Shown piece after piece: positions 1 through 7,011 of a stretch of 22,838 nt of DNA. The first letter of the stretch is position 1. Each line of letters starts with the position of its first letter. Made by a program: the position numbers and the translations under genes. The notes below the pieces were generated by a model, which searched no databases, was not told where the DNA came from, and saw nothing but the letters and a program-made list of their open reading frames with translations. Location of the stretch: NCBI GenBank assembly GCA_900754605.1, contig CAAEDK010000117.1, positions 1 to 22,838 on the forward strand, read 5' to 3'. This DNA is from an uncultured Oscillospiraceae bacterium. GTDB taxonomy: Bacteria > Bacillota_A > Clostridia > Oscillospirales > Oscillospiraceae.

Positions 1-770
1 CCCGCCGCGTCATGGTCCAGGCAGAGGATGGGACGCCGGAACTCCGGCGCCTGCTCCAGCATCCACAGCATTGCCTGTTCTCCCACGCCACACAGAGCCA
101 CATAGCTGTGCCGCTGCCAGTCCTTTGGGTATAGCGTCAAAAAGGAGAGCAGGTCAATGGGCGCCTCGAATACATAGAGTCGGTCACTGGTCCCGTTCCA
201 GTGGAAACTGTATCTGGGATCGCTGCCCTCCACATTGATGCGGAAGGTCTTACCTATGTCGCTGGTGCTCCGCTTATGGGCATGACGGACAACGCCGTGT
301 TCGTCCTTTCCGGCGAACACGGCGTTGTGATATTTCTCGTCCTCATAGATCAGTCCGGCCCAGACAAAGGTACTCAGCACCTCCCGGTCGATCAGGCGCT
401 TTTTCAACAGGTAAGCGTACACCCGCCGCATCTCCCGGCTCACTGGCGGCTGGATGAATTCCTTCTTCGGTTCTTCTCTCTTCCGGGGCGCCGGTTCATA
501 GATCTGCCCCTGTTCACCTTCCAGCAGACGGGTGACCGCCTCCGGATAGCTGAGTCCACAATAATTCTGCACAAAGGAGATGGGGCCGCCGCCCTCCTTG
601 GCCGCATGGTCGTACCATTCGTTGCCCCGAACGGTGACGCTGTGATCGCTGGCCATGCGGTACTCCGGCCCGGAGCGGATGAGCTTCTCGCCCTGCCGCC
701 GCAGGAACTCCACCAGATCCACACAGCTGGCACGATATTTTTGTTCCTCGGTGAAATGGATATAGGTCAT
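1..770 (-). CDS. DUF3991/TOPRIM primase-like protein (partial, C-terminus beyond left edge)
   Basis: Reading the minus strand from an ATG at 770 gives an open frame to the window edge, about 256 residues. The start follows GGAGGTGAC with 7 bases spacing. The N-terminal part resembles the CHC2/DUF3991 region of plasmid and ICE primase-like proteins (SGPEYRMASDHSVTVRGNEW, then GGGPISFVQNYCGLSYPEAV). After a linker around residues 95-115 come the TOPRIM-type elements LYVFEAPIDLLSFL and, close to the edge, PILCLDHDAAG, whose acidic residues fit the TOPRIM E and DxD positions. Such proteins sit next to relaxases in Firmicute ICEs and probably help prime the transferred strand; that role is inferred. 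It lies 46 bases downstream of the relaxase gene and is probably co-transcribed with it. Confidence 0.82.
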   Translation of the reverse strand, partial: MTYIHFTEEQKYRASCVDLVEFLRRQGEKLIRSGPEYRMASDHSVTVRGNEWYDHAAKEGGGPISFVQNYCGLSYPEAVTRLLEGEQGQIYEPAPRKREEPKKEFIQPPVSREMRRVYAYLLKKRLIDREVLSTFVWAGLIYEDEKYHNAVFAGKDEHGVVRHAHKRSTSDIGKTFRINVEGSDPRYSFHWNGTSDRLYVFEAPIDLLSFLTLYPKDWQRHSYVALCGVGEQAMLWMLEQAPEFRRPILCLDHDAA

Positions 771-816
771 ATAGTTGGTCACCTCCCAAGATTTTCAAGG
801 TTTGGATAAGGAGGCA

Positions 817-2880
817 TCACCTCATGCTGATCTCAGCATCCTCATGGTCATCGGGCTTATGCCCCATGGCCATTTTCTTTTCCCGGATCCGCTGTCTGAG
901 CTTGCGGTCCGTGAACGTGACTGTCCTGATGGGCCCTCTCGAAGCCTGTTCCTGAAATATCCCACTCAGGTGGTGCAGGAGCCGGGTCGCGCAGGAGAGT
1001 ATGGATAGGCCCTCGTCCATGTGGTCCAAAAAGTATTGGGCATATTCGTTTCCCTGAGCCGCTGAGAGAGCAAACCAGCGGACAGCGGCCTCCGGGTCCT
1101 GCGGCACTTCCTTTCCGATCAGAAACAGCTTGCCGAGAGCATACTGCGCATACTGGTTCCCCTGCTCCGCAGAGGCGGTCAGCCAACGGATCGCTTCTTC
1201 GATCTCTCTGGGGACATCTTCTCCACGAAGCAGAAGCCTGCCCAGCCGGTACTGGGCATACTGGTTTCCGTCCTCCGCCGAGCGCCTCAGCCAGTTCAGC
1301 GCAGACGGGATGTCTTTCGCCAGTCCCTCCCCGCCAGTCAGGAGCAGGACGCCCAGCGCATAGGAAGCTGTGTCACTGCCCTGTTCCGCTGCCCTGGTGA
1401 GCCATGCCGCCGCCAGCAGCGCGTCTTTCTCCACGCCCCGGCCATCCCGGTAGATCTTTCCCAGTTCATATTGAGCGTGGACCCGCCCCGCATCCGCCGC
1501 CTCTGTCAGCCACTCCAGCGTGGTCCTGAACTGCTCTGGCTCCGCGGCAGGATCTGCGAGCATGATTTTCGCCAACCGATACCGGGCGTATGGGTTGCTT
1601 GGCCTGCCTCTGTGATTCCGTGTCCCTTCCGGCCCTATGTGTTCCATATCCACAGACTGCTCAGGCTCTTTGGGTGCTTCTCCGTCAGCTTCCGGTATGT
1701 CCCGTTCAAGCGGCGCCTCCTCTGGCGCCGTTGGATCAAACACAGTGGACTCATATCCCAGCCGCAGCGCCTCCTCGATCACCATGTTCCGGATCCGCTT
1801 GAACTCTTTCTGACGGGAGAGGAGCAGCCGGGGAGGGAGGTCTTCCCTGTAGGTTCTGAGCACTTCCTCCCGGAGTTCATACCACAGTTCGTATGCCCGC
1901 GCCACTCGCTCGTCCCTTGCCAACTCATCCACGATCTCATCTACCACTGCTTTCAGTGGCGCTCTCAGGTAGCCGTACTGTTTTTTGCCGGATAGGTTCT
2001 TCAGCTTTCCGGCCAGATGCTCCATGAACTGTTCGATCCTCGGATTATCCAGCGTGCCCTCCCACATCTGCTGAACCAGTTCAGCCATGACCACTCCGGC
2101 CTCCTGGGTGAGCTCATCCCGCCGCTGAGTCTGCCGCTCATAGAGTTCGTGGAGTTCCTGATGGAAGATCCGCTTGGCCAGATCAGATTTGATCCGGGCG
2201 ATCCCTTCTCTGGTGAGATACCCGGACCTGCCGTCCGCGCTGTAACAGACCATGTGGATGTGAGGGTGATGGCCCTGGTCGTGAAACGCCGCGTACCACC
2301 TGAACTGCTCCCATGGTATTTTCATAGCCTCGGCCATCTCCATGGCATAGCCGGCAATGAGGTTCTTCCATTGTCCCGCGTCATCGTAGCCCAGTCTCGC
2401 CGCGTCCTCCCGGCGCAAGGAGATAATGGGGAGCCACACGTTGCCGGGGTGACGGGCCACCTCGGCCGCAATTTGGGACAGCACCAGCGGAGCATCCGAC
2501 CCGGTGAACAGGGCATGCGCTCCGGCGCGCTGTGCGCGGGGGCGGCTGGCGATGTAACTGACGTAGTTGTCCCGCTTGGCGATCTGGTCGTAGTTGTCCT
2601 CCAGAGCGCGGGTGATGAACTCAGAGGCGTTGCCGCGGGTAGGAGCGGTCTGGTAGTCCTCGTACTCGAACAGACCGCGGCTCAGCGGGAACTCCCGGAG
2701 GAGCTGCGCCACCATCTTCCGCTGTTCCTCCGTGGCAGGGAGCTGTTCATGCCCTATCGCCATGTGCTGGGCGCCCTCTCGGGTGGCCATGTAGCGGACG
2801 TAGTTGTGCAGATGGGAGGCGGCGCGCTCCGAGCCGCCCTTGAGGTAGGGGCACTTGAATATGACGCGGGGCACAGGCAT
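817..2880 (-). CDS. MobP-type relaxase with C-terminal Sel1-like repeats
   Basis: This 687-residue protein should nick the element at oriT and lead the transferred strand. The N-terminal ~300 residues carry a conserved tyrosine region (HNYVRYMATREG, residues 25-36) and the histidine metal-binding motif of HUH relaxases, HDQGHHPHIH at residues 200-209. A charged helical linker follows to about residue 430. About five Sel1-type repeats then occupy roughly residues 430-630, marked by recurring AQYxLGKxxxxG and AxxWLxxSAEQGN. The C-terminus is basic. The start was chosen at ATG 2880, preceded by GGGAG at short spacing; the GTG two codons later is an alternative. Relaxase identity is firm at family level; the MobP3 subgroup is from memory. 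The Sel1 tail is probably for protein-protein contact, a role that is inferred. Confidence 0.9.
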   Translation of the reverse strand: MPVPRVIFKCPYLKGGSERAASHLHNYVRYMATREGAQHMAIGHEQLPATEEQRKMVAQLLREFPLSRGLFEYEDYQTAPTRGNASEFITRALEDNYDQIAKRDNYVSYIASRPRAQRAGAHALFTGSDAPLVLSQIAAEVARHPGNVWLPIISLRREDAARLGYDDAGQWKNLIAGYAMEMAEAMKIPWEQFRWYAAFHDQGHHPHIHMVCYSADGRSGYLTREGIARIKSDLAKRIFHQELHELYERQTQRRDELTQEAGVVMAELVQQMWEGTLDNPRIEQFMEHLAGKLKNLSGKKQYGYLRAPLKAVVDEIVDELARDERVARAYELWYELREEVLRTYREDLPPRLLLSRQKEFKRIRNMVIEEALRLGYESTVFDPTAPEEAPLERDIPEADGEAPKEPEQSVDMEHIGPEGTRNHRGRPSNPYARYRLAKIMLADPAAEPEQFRTTLEWLTEAADAGRVHAQYELGKIYRDGRGVEKDALLAAAWLTRAAEQGSDTASYALGVLLLTGGEGLAKDIPSALNWLRRSAEDGNQYAQYRLGRLLLRGEDVPREIEEAIRWLTASAEQGNQYAQYALGKLFLIGKEVPQDPEAAVRWFALSAAQGNEYAQYFLDHMDEGLSILSCATRLLHHLSGIFQEQASRGPIRTVTFTDRKLRQRIREKKMAMGHKPDDHEDAEISMR

Positions 2881-2899
2881 TCACTCCCATCTATTATCA

Positions 2900-2931
2900 A
2901 AAAATAAGAGGGCGGTTCAAACGAACCGCCC
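2900..2931 (-). terminator. Rho-independent terminator of mntA-hepT
   Basis: A perfect 9-bp inverted repeat (GGGCGGTTC / GAACCGCCC, loop of four) spans 2910-2931. On the minus strand it is followed by a T-rich tract (TCTTATTTTTTG). It lies between the hepT stop and the relaxase start, so relaxase transcription must read through or start inside hepT. Confidence 0.85.
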
Positions 2932-2953
2932 CTGTTTCAGAGTCTGTCCTGAT

Positions 2954-3310
2954 TTACTTCTGATCCTCCGCCATAAGCTGTTGCTCACAGAACTCCTGAA
3001 GGACTGGAATATCTGTGACAGCAGTTTCCCAAATGATATCCCTGCTCATGCTGCCATAGCTGTGCGCCACCAGATTCCGCATCCCTTTGATGGGCCCCCA
3101 TTGGATACGGTCTGCCGTTGCCTTTCGGAACTCGACAGAAAGGCCTCCGCTCAATTCACCGATCTGCAAAATGCAAAAAGAAACCGAGCGTTGGTAATCG
3201 GCGTCCGAATCGAACGCCTCAAAGGATTCGCCATATCGGATGATCGTCTTTTTGATCTCAATACAATAATCGCGGATGTGTTCTAACCGCTGTCGGTCAG
3301 GCTGCAACAT
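2954..3310 (-). CDS. hepT: HepT-like HEPN ribonuclease toxin
   Basis: This 118-residue HEPN-domain (DUF86/HepT) protein carries the catalytic signature RX4HXY as R78, H83 and Y85 (RNLVAHSYG). In characterised MntA/HepT pairs this motif forms the RNase site, and the tyrosine is modified by the antitoxin. The start at 3310 was chosen because it yields the standard length and overlaps the upstream mntA-like gene by 14 bases; a longer frame reaching 3436 runs through mntA and is not typical of the family. It is translationally coupled to mntA and followed by a strong terminator. It is the presumed toxin of a type VII-like module that may stabilise the element. Confidence 0.88.
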   Translation of the reverse strand: MLQPDRQRLEHIRDYCIEIKKTIIRYGESFEAFDSDADYQRSVSFCILQIGELSGGLSVEFRKATADRIQWGPIKGMRNLVAHSYGSMSRDIIWETAVTDIPVLQEFCEQQLMAEDQK

Positions 3311-3623
3311 AGATATCCACCTTTTCTTTCCAGACTGCCTTTCGGAAGCTCTCCTCGCTTGGCATCCGCGCTTCCTGTTCCAGTGAGCTGACAGTGACCA
3401 GATCCACCGGCTTTCCCAGCGCTTCTTCCAATTCACAGTAGACCGCCGCGACTTGCAGCAGGCTCTTGATGTTCGTCCCTGTGGTATCGATCAGGAGATC
3501 GATGTCGCTGTCCTCTGTGGCGGCACCCCGTGCGTAGGAGCCGAACAGGTACACCGCGCGCAATCCATACCGCTGCGCAATCGGTCTTACGATACGGGCG
3601 ATCTCATCCACTGCGTATATCAT
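3297..3623 (-). CDS. mntA: MntA-like minimal nucleotidyltransferase antitoxin
   Basis: This 108-residue nucleotidyltransferase of the MNT family shows the GSX10DXD motif: G28-S29, then D40 and D42 (FGSYARGAATEDSDIDLLID), with D74 (KPVDLV) a plausible third acidic ligand. MntA antitoxins neutralise HepT by transferring AMP to a tyrosine of the toxin; the intact motif suggests this one is active. The gene precedes and overlaps hepT. A promoter with a consensus -10 lies just upstream at 3651-3679, so the pair seems to be transcribed on its own within the mobilisation region. Confidence 0.88.
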   Translation of the reverse strand: MIYAVDEIARIVRPIAQRYGLRAVYLFGSYARGAATEDSDIDLLIDTTGTNIKSLLQVAAVYCELEEALGKPVDLVTVSSLEQEARMPSEESFRKAVWKEKVDIYVAA

Positions 3624-3650
3624 TCCGGAGCACCCCCTTTGACTGGCTTC

Positions 3651-3679
3651 ATTATACTATGATCATATCCAGAACGCAA
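3651..3679 (-). promoter_or_regulatory. Promoter of mntA-hepT
   Basis: On the minus strand, TTGCGT (3674-3679) and TATAAT (3651-3656) are separated by exactly 17 bases, 28 bases upstream of the mntA ATG. A G-rich ribosome binding site (AAAGGGGGTG) lies in between. Confidence 0.7.
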
Positions 3680-3700
3680 CGGCAATAATCTTCCGGCTGC

Positions 3701-4108
3701 TCAGTCCCCGCCGTTCTGATACTCCACGGCGTCATCCAGAGAGATCATGCCGTGGGTCTTCTTCACCTCCTGGATACAGCGCCCCCGCAGTTCTCTCAGC
3801 TGTTCCTCCGGGATCTCCATGGCCGCGGCCAGGACGTTCATCATCATATCCATCTCTACCGCCAGCTTGAACAGCAACCGGCAGATGTGGTTCTCACTGC
3901 CCTGCACGGTCGCACGGAGTGCCGCGATGAGCATGGGGGGCAGAACGGAGAAGCAATCCTGGGAGGCCACATAGTCACAGTAGAACTGCAGCGCCTTCTC
4001 CACGAACTCGTTCTGGCTCCGGCAGTTGGCCAGCGGCATGGCCGCCTTGATCTTCCGGTCTGTGGCCGGATCGATCCGCATCAGGAATTTTATTTTTTCA
4101 TCTGGCAT
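3701..4108 (-). CDS. Ribbon-helix-helix mobilisation accessory protein (relaxosome-like)
   Basis: This 135-residue protein has an N-terminal segment (KFLMRIDPATDRKIKAAM, then RSQNEFVEKALQFYCDYV) with the strand-helix-helix pattern of ribbon-helix-helix DNA-binding proteins. The remainder is helical and charged, with a methionine-rich stretch (MDMMMNVLAAAM). Similar proteins sit next to relaxase genes in Clostridia ICEs, where they are thought to bind oriT as MobC-like accessories; the role here is inferred from position. It starts just downstream of a 465-base non-coding stretch rich in inverted repeats, the expected site of oriT. A GGAGG (AATGGAGGC) lies upstream of the ATG. Confidence 0.7.
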   Translation of the reverse strand: MPDEKIKFLMRIDPATDRKIKAAMPLANCRSQNEFVEKALQFYCDYVASQDCFSVLPPMLIAALRATVQGSENHICRLLFKLAVEMDMMMNVLAAAMEIPEEQLRELRGRCIQEVKKTHGMISLDDAVEYQNGGD

Positions 4109-4136
4109 TCAAAAGAAGCCTCCATTTCGTAAAATT

Positions 4137-4150
4137 GGCCGTGATAACAC
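4137..4150 (+). repeat. Direct repeat copy 1 (GGCCGTGATAACAC)
   Basis: An exact 14-base copy of the sequence at 4322-4335, located immediately upstream of the ribbon-helix-helix gene. It could be a binding site for that protein; the function is not known. Confidence 0.55.
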
Positions 4151-4321
4151 ATTTGAAACCGTGGAAGCTGCTGGAACTGCGACATTTCCCGCCCGCCTGA
4201 TAGCAGATTTGATAACACCGCTCAAAAAGTGATAGCATCGGTCCCTCCAAAAAGATGCGGAAAGGCGGTTGAAAGCGCCCTGAAACCGCATCCCCGGCCC
4301 GCATTGCGGGACGGTGTCTGA

Positions 4322-4338
4322 GGCCGTGATAACACGGC
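4322..4338 (+). repeat. Direct repeat copy 2, part of a GCCGTG-ATAA-CACGGC palindrome
   Basis: The second exact copy of GGCCGTGATAACAC (4322-4335). Here the flanking bases complete a perfect 6-bp inverted repeat with a four-base centre (4323-4338). Confidence 0.55.
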
Positions 4339-4530
4339 TTTATCCCGCACACTTTTCGTCCCCCCGGTCCACCCGCCCATTTGGGCCTCCAGCCGTTGCG
4401 CGCTTGCGGCACACAGCCTCAACGCTGGCTCTTCCTTCGCATGTGTGGCAGGGGGTCACCCCGCCCGTTGAAGCGGCACACGGAGCCGTACAGAGCGCAC
4501 GGCGCTGGTATTCCTGTTCTCCGCGCGAAT

Positions 4531-4558
4531 GAGAAAGGCCGGAGCGTCCGCTCCGGCC
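4531..4558 (-). terminator. Terminator after the 4574-5242 gene
   Basis: A perfect 10-bp inverted repeat GGCCGGAGCG / CGCTCCGGCC with a two-base loop (4537-4558). On the minus strand it is followed by TTTCTC. It lies 15 bases downstream of the stop codon. The T-tract is weak. Confidence 0.7.
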
Positions 4559-4573
4559 TCCGTGAGTGTGAGA

Positions 4574-5242
4574 TCAGCGGGGGACAGCGTCCTGCTCTGA
4601 CGCCTCCAGTGCTCCGGCCACAGCCTCCAGCTCAGAGCGCAGTTCCTCCCAGGTCAGAAGCTGCTTGCCGTCCTCCACCTCTGCCTCCGGGTCCAGGCAT
4701 CCGCACAGCTCATCCATCTGGATGTCCGCCTCCTCCAGCAGAGCTTGGCGGCGCTCCGCGTGTTCCGCCGACACCGCTCCCCGGAAGAGCTCCCATACCT
4801 GCTCCATCCTGTGGACCGCCTCGTCGCCGTTGGCCGTCAGGGCATCCTCCATGCCGCACAGATCTGTGACGGTCCTGACCAGCTCCAGCAGGGCGGTTCG
4901 GCTCTCCACAGACTCCAGCTGCGCGGTGGTGTGGAGCAGTTCCCGCACCGCTTCGATCTGCATGGGGAGTCCGGCTGTGCGGACAAGCTGTTCATCCCCA
5001 ATCAGCAGGATGAGCTCCTGCCCAGCGGCTGTCTGCCTGATACGCTGGATCTCGTCATCGATCCAGTTCAGATGGCGCGCGGTCTCCTCCTCCAACTGAT
5101 GGGCGGCGGCATACAGCGCGAGGCCGTCGCGCATCCACTGGGCCGGTGGGACCGCGTCCTCATCGAGAACCGAGAGGAGCGAGACGGTTTCGTGGGCGAT
5201 GAGGTCGCACACATGGATGGGGGTGATCGTTTTCGTATTCAT
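4574..5242 (-). CDS. Hypothetical helical ICE protein
   Basis: This 222-residue acidic, mostly helical protein has no recognised domain. The start at 5242 (MNTKTITPIH) was chosen because AAGGAAG lies about 7 bases upstream; a longer frame to 5293 has no such site. Two internal segments look alike, LLHTTAQLESVESRTALLEL and LFRGAVSAEHAERRQALLEE, and both resemble LFETAIQLESRDHREALFRL of the protein at 7012-7455. The two genes also share an upstream motif (5313-5332 and 7528-7547), so they look like paralogues. No signal peptide or membrane segment is seen. A terminator follows. Function unknown. Confidence 0.75.
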   Translation of the reverse strand: MNTKTITPIHVCDLIAHETVSLLSVLDEDAVPPAQWMRDGLALYAAAHQLEEETARHLNWIDDEIQRIRQTAAGQELILLIGDEQLVRTAGLPMQIEAVRELLHTTAQLESVESRTALLELVRTVTDLCGMEDALTANGDEAVHRMEQVWELFRGAVSAEHAERRQALLEEADIQMDELCGCLDPEAEVEDGKQLLTWEELRSELEAVAGALEASEQDAVPR

Positions 5243-5312
5243 ATTTTCTTCCTTTCCATTCCGTGTTTGGTGGTGTGTGCTGCTGTCAAACACGATGCTC
5301 CTTTGCGGCCGG

Positions 5313-5332
5313 AAAAGCTATTCAGCAAACCC
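5313..5332 (-). repeat. Upstream motif copy (TTTGCTGAATAGCTTTT type)
   Basis: On the minus strand this reads GGGTTTGCTGAATAGCTTTT, 71 bases before the start of the 4574-5242 gene. Near-identical copies lie at 7528-7547 and 17433-17452, each upstream of a different minus-strand gene. Confidence 0.6.
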
Positions 5333-5379
5333 ACCGAACTTTTCGCTGTGGTTTCGGTCATGATCAACAGTTTCCAATA

Positions 5380-5413
5380 AGCAGGGGGCGGCTGTGTTCA
5401 GCCGCCCCCTGCT
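5380..5413. other. Long perfect hairpin (15-bp stem)
   Basis: AGCAGGGGGCGGCTG (5380-5394) is the exact complement of CAGCCGCCCCCTGCT (5399-5413), with a TGTT loop. It lies in the 321-base gene-free stretch 5243-5563. Read on the minus strand it is followed by TATTGG, a poor T-tract. It could be an attenuator, an RNA structure or a DNA-binding site. Confidence 0.6.
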
Positions 5414-5514
5414 CAAATTATCTTGGCACATCACTTTGTGGTTTTCGCTTTTCGCCTCAGTCCGCTCCCGCATCGGGATGGTGCCGCGCGGCTTTGTGGT
5501 GGTCGGCAGAACGG

Positions 5515-5548
5515 AAAAAGGGGATCGCATCAATGAGATGCGATCCCC
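5515..5548 (-). terminator. Terminator after the HipA-like gene
   Basis: A perfect 12-bp stem GGGGATCGCATC / GATGCGATCCCC with a five-base loop (5520-5548), followed on the minus strand by TTTTT. It lies 15 bases past the stop of the HipA-like gene. Apart from this, the hairpin at 5380-5413 and the motif at 5313-5332, I see nothing in 5243-5563. Confidence 0.88.
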
Positions 5549-5563
5549 TGAATACTCCGCTGG

Positions 5564-6484
5564 TCACATTGTCAACTCGGGAGCTCCCGGCTGCTGTTCC
5601 TCCCGCAGAAGGAGGTCCAGGCTGTAGTCCAGTATCTTTTCCTTGCGCTCCGTCAGCATGGTGAGGTAGAACTCCCGCTGGATCGGCTGGAGCTCCGGGA
5701 CACCATCCAGGAACTTTTGAATCCTGTCCAGATCAATTCGCGCGGTGACCCGCCTGAGCGCGTCATTGCACTCCGGGCAGCGCAGGGAGGAGATAAAATC
5801 AAAATACGGAATCTTCACACCGTGTTCTTCAACGGCAGAGGCTGGGAACACATAGATGCGCCGGTCAATCTCTTCCTGCGAATTCAGCACCTCCGCCATG
5901 TGCGGCAGATCCAACTGCGGATAGAGGCAGGAACCGCAGTCATAGATCGGCGCGATCTCCACGCTCTGCTCCTCCTCGTTTACCAGCAGACCCCAGTTGC
6001 CGTTGTGCCGGTCGAAGTTGCCCAGAAACGCATCCGCAATAAACATATCCCAGAAGAAGGCGCGGAGCTCATCCGCGGGATACAGTGTCTGCTCATTGAC
6101 AGCCTCCAGAATGGAGTCCAGCTCCTTGCCGTAGCCATTCTGCTCACTGTCGATGCAGGTGTTCTTCAGTTGGGCGAACTCAATCAGCCGTTTTCCGCCC
6201 TCTGTGAAATCACGGCAGGCAACCACCAGCTTGCTCTTGCCTCGGCTGTCCGTGTAATTGCCCAGCAGGGTATCCTGTACCCGGAAGCCCAGCATCTCAA
6301 AAATGTGACAGGCCACATATTCGCTGATACAGCCGTTGGTGTAGCTCATCTCTTTGTTCCGGCTGGGGCGCGGAGGGAACTTCAGCATGTAGCTGGAGCC
6401 CTCATAGGAGATATTGATCTTGTTCCCATTCGCGCCGCCATAGGCGCGAAAACGGTTGACAGGGCAGTTGGTAAAATCGATCAC
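5564..6484 (-). CDS. HipA-like kinase-domain protein
   Basis: This 306-residue protein resembles the short HipA/CtkA-type serine/threonine kinases, which lack the HipA N-terminal domain. Features are a lysine in the ATP-binding strand (K35, SYMLKF), the catalytic loop GNFDRHNGNW at residues 155-164 with D158 and N163, and a DFG-like IYDCGS with D182. All key residues are present, so it should be active. It lies 16 bases downstream of an XRE regulator gene, the usual hipBA-like order, and is followed by a strong terminator. It is probably the toxin of a two-gene module; its target is unknown. A cysteine cluster (residues ~235-240, CPEC) is unusual and may be structural. Confidence 0.85.
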   Translation of the reverse strand: MIDFTNCPVNRFRAYGGANGNKINISYEGSSYMLKFPPRPSRNKEMSYTNGCISEYVACHIFEMLGFRVQDTLLGNYTDSRGKSKLVVACRDFTEGGKRLIEFAQLKNTCIDSEQNGYGKELDSILEAVNEQTLYPADELRAFFWDMFIADAFLGNFDRHNGNWGLLVNEEEQSVEIAPIYDCGSCLYPQLDLPHMAEVLNSQEEIDRRIYVFPASAVEEHGVKIPYFDFISSLRCPECNDALRRVTARIDLDRIQKFLDGVPELQPIQREFYLTMLTERKEKILDYSLDLLLREEQQPGAPELTM

Positions 6485-6500
6485 AGATCATTCCTCCCCT

Positions 6501-6923
6501 CTACAGGTATTTTGCTCTCAGGTAGTCCGCCTGCTCCAGCGTGATGGCGTTGCTCCACTGGTTGGAGTTGATAGCTCCGTACAGCTCTCCCCATAGGCAG
6601 TCCATGTAGGACACATGGTCTTTCTCTCCCTGGATGTATTCGTCCAGGGCTTTTTGCAGGCTGGCCGGCAGATCTTTTTCCAGATAGGAGCGGTCCTTGG
6701 GCTTCCCATCCGGGGCCAGTCTCTGCTCCACCGTCATGGTCAGGAGCTCCTCCATGGGGATGTCCAGCGCGGCGGAGAGCTTGCCCAGCGTTCCGGCGCT
6801 GCACCTTGTCAGCGCTGTTTTGCCTGAGCAGATGTCCGCTAGCGTGGCCCAGGGGATCCCGCTGCGCTTGGAGAGCTGATAGCGGGAGAGGCCCTTTTCC
6901 CGCAGGATTTGTTGGATCGTCAT
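6501..6923 (-). CDS. XRE-family HTH regulator, HipB-like antitoxin partner
   Basis: This 140-residue protein has an N-terminal helix-turn-helix domain (residues ~1-65: QILREKGLSRYQLSKRSGIP, WATLADICSGKT, LGKLSAALDI). Its C-terminal ~70 residues are of unknown fold. ATG 6923 was chosen because AGGTG sits six bases upstream; the ATG at 6929 is too close to it. The gene precedes the HipA-like kinase gene by 16 bases. A near-consensus promoter with a palindrome in its spacer lies directly upstream, which fits autorepression, as known for HipB-type antitoxins. Confidence 0.85.
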   Translation of the reverse strand: MTIQQILREKGLSRYQLSKRSGIPWATLADICSGKTALTRCSAGTLGKLSAALDIPMEELLTMTVEQRLAPDGKPKDRSYLEKDLPASLQKALDEYIQGEKDHVSYMDCLWGELYGAINSNQWSNAITLEQADYLRAKYL

Positions 6924-6941
6924 ATGCATCACCTGTCTCTG

Positions 6942-6970
6942 ATTATATCGGCATCCCGATAACCAGTCAA
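6942..6970 (-). promoter_or_regulatory. Promoter of the HTH/HipA-like operon
   Basis: On the minus strand TTGACT (6965-6970) and TATAAT (6942-6947) are separated by 17 bases, about 20 bases upstream of the HTH gene start. It is one of the closest matches to a sigma-A consensus in the window. Confidence 0.85.
6946..6961. promoter_or_regulatory. Palindromic operator inside the HTH promoter
   Basis: The perfect inverted repeat TATCGG-CATC-CCGATA fills the spacer between -10 and -35 and overlaps the -10 box. Bound protein would block RNA polymerase, so the adjacent XRE protein is the likely ligand. Confidence 0.7.
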
Positions 6971-7011
6971 GGGGGGCGGCCAGGGCAGAGGGAGCGGCTG
7001 TGCCTGCGGCC

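Larger units (their letters stand above)
4109..4573. other. Non-coding stretch with inverted repeats, candidate oriT
   Basis: This 465-base stretch has no convincing gene. It contains: GATGCGG/CCGCATC arms at 4254-4260 and 4286-4292; CCCGC-ATT-GCGGG at 4298-4310; GCCGTG-ATAA-CACGGC at 4323-4338; two copies of GGCCGTGATAACAC (4137-4150 and 4322-4335) plus a shorter GATAACAC at 4211-4218; and a direct repeat GCGGCACAC at 4406-4414 and 4473-4481. Its position just upstream of the accessory protein and relaxase genes fits an origin of transfer. No nic site could be identified with certainty. Confidence 0.45.

Noticed and set aside
1130..1500. Tandem DNA repeats on the relaxase 3' half
   Set aside because: The similarity comes from the Sel1 protein repeats (recurring codons for AQY-LG); it is not a separate DNA repeat.
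2017..2907. Long plus-strand frame opposite the relaxase gene (296 residues)
   Set aside because: It mirrors the codon pattern of the relaxase on the other strand, has no ribosome site and no recognisable domain. The same holds for the other long plus-strand frames, e.g. 7725-8813, 10012-11031, 11024-12355, 14959-15903 and 21236-22261.
3311..3436. Longer start for the HepT-like gene
   Set aside because: The added 42 residues are the mntA-like gene in another frame; HepT proteins normally start where the chosen ATG stands.
4098..4422. Short frames on both strands in the 4109-4573 stretch
   Set aside because: Several frames overlap one another; none has a good ribosome site or family resemblance, and the stretch is full of inverted repeats.
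5318..5533. 71-residue minus-strand frame in the stretch after the HipA-like gene
   Set aside because: It runs through the 15-bp hairpin, has no convincing ribosome site and no recognisable sequence; the stretch is better read as non-coding.
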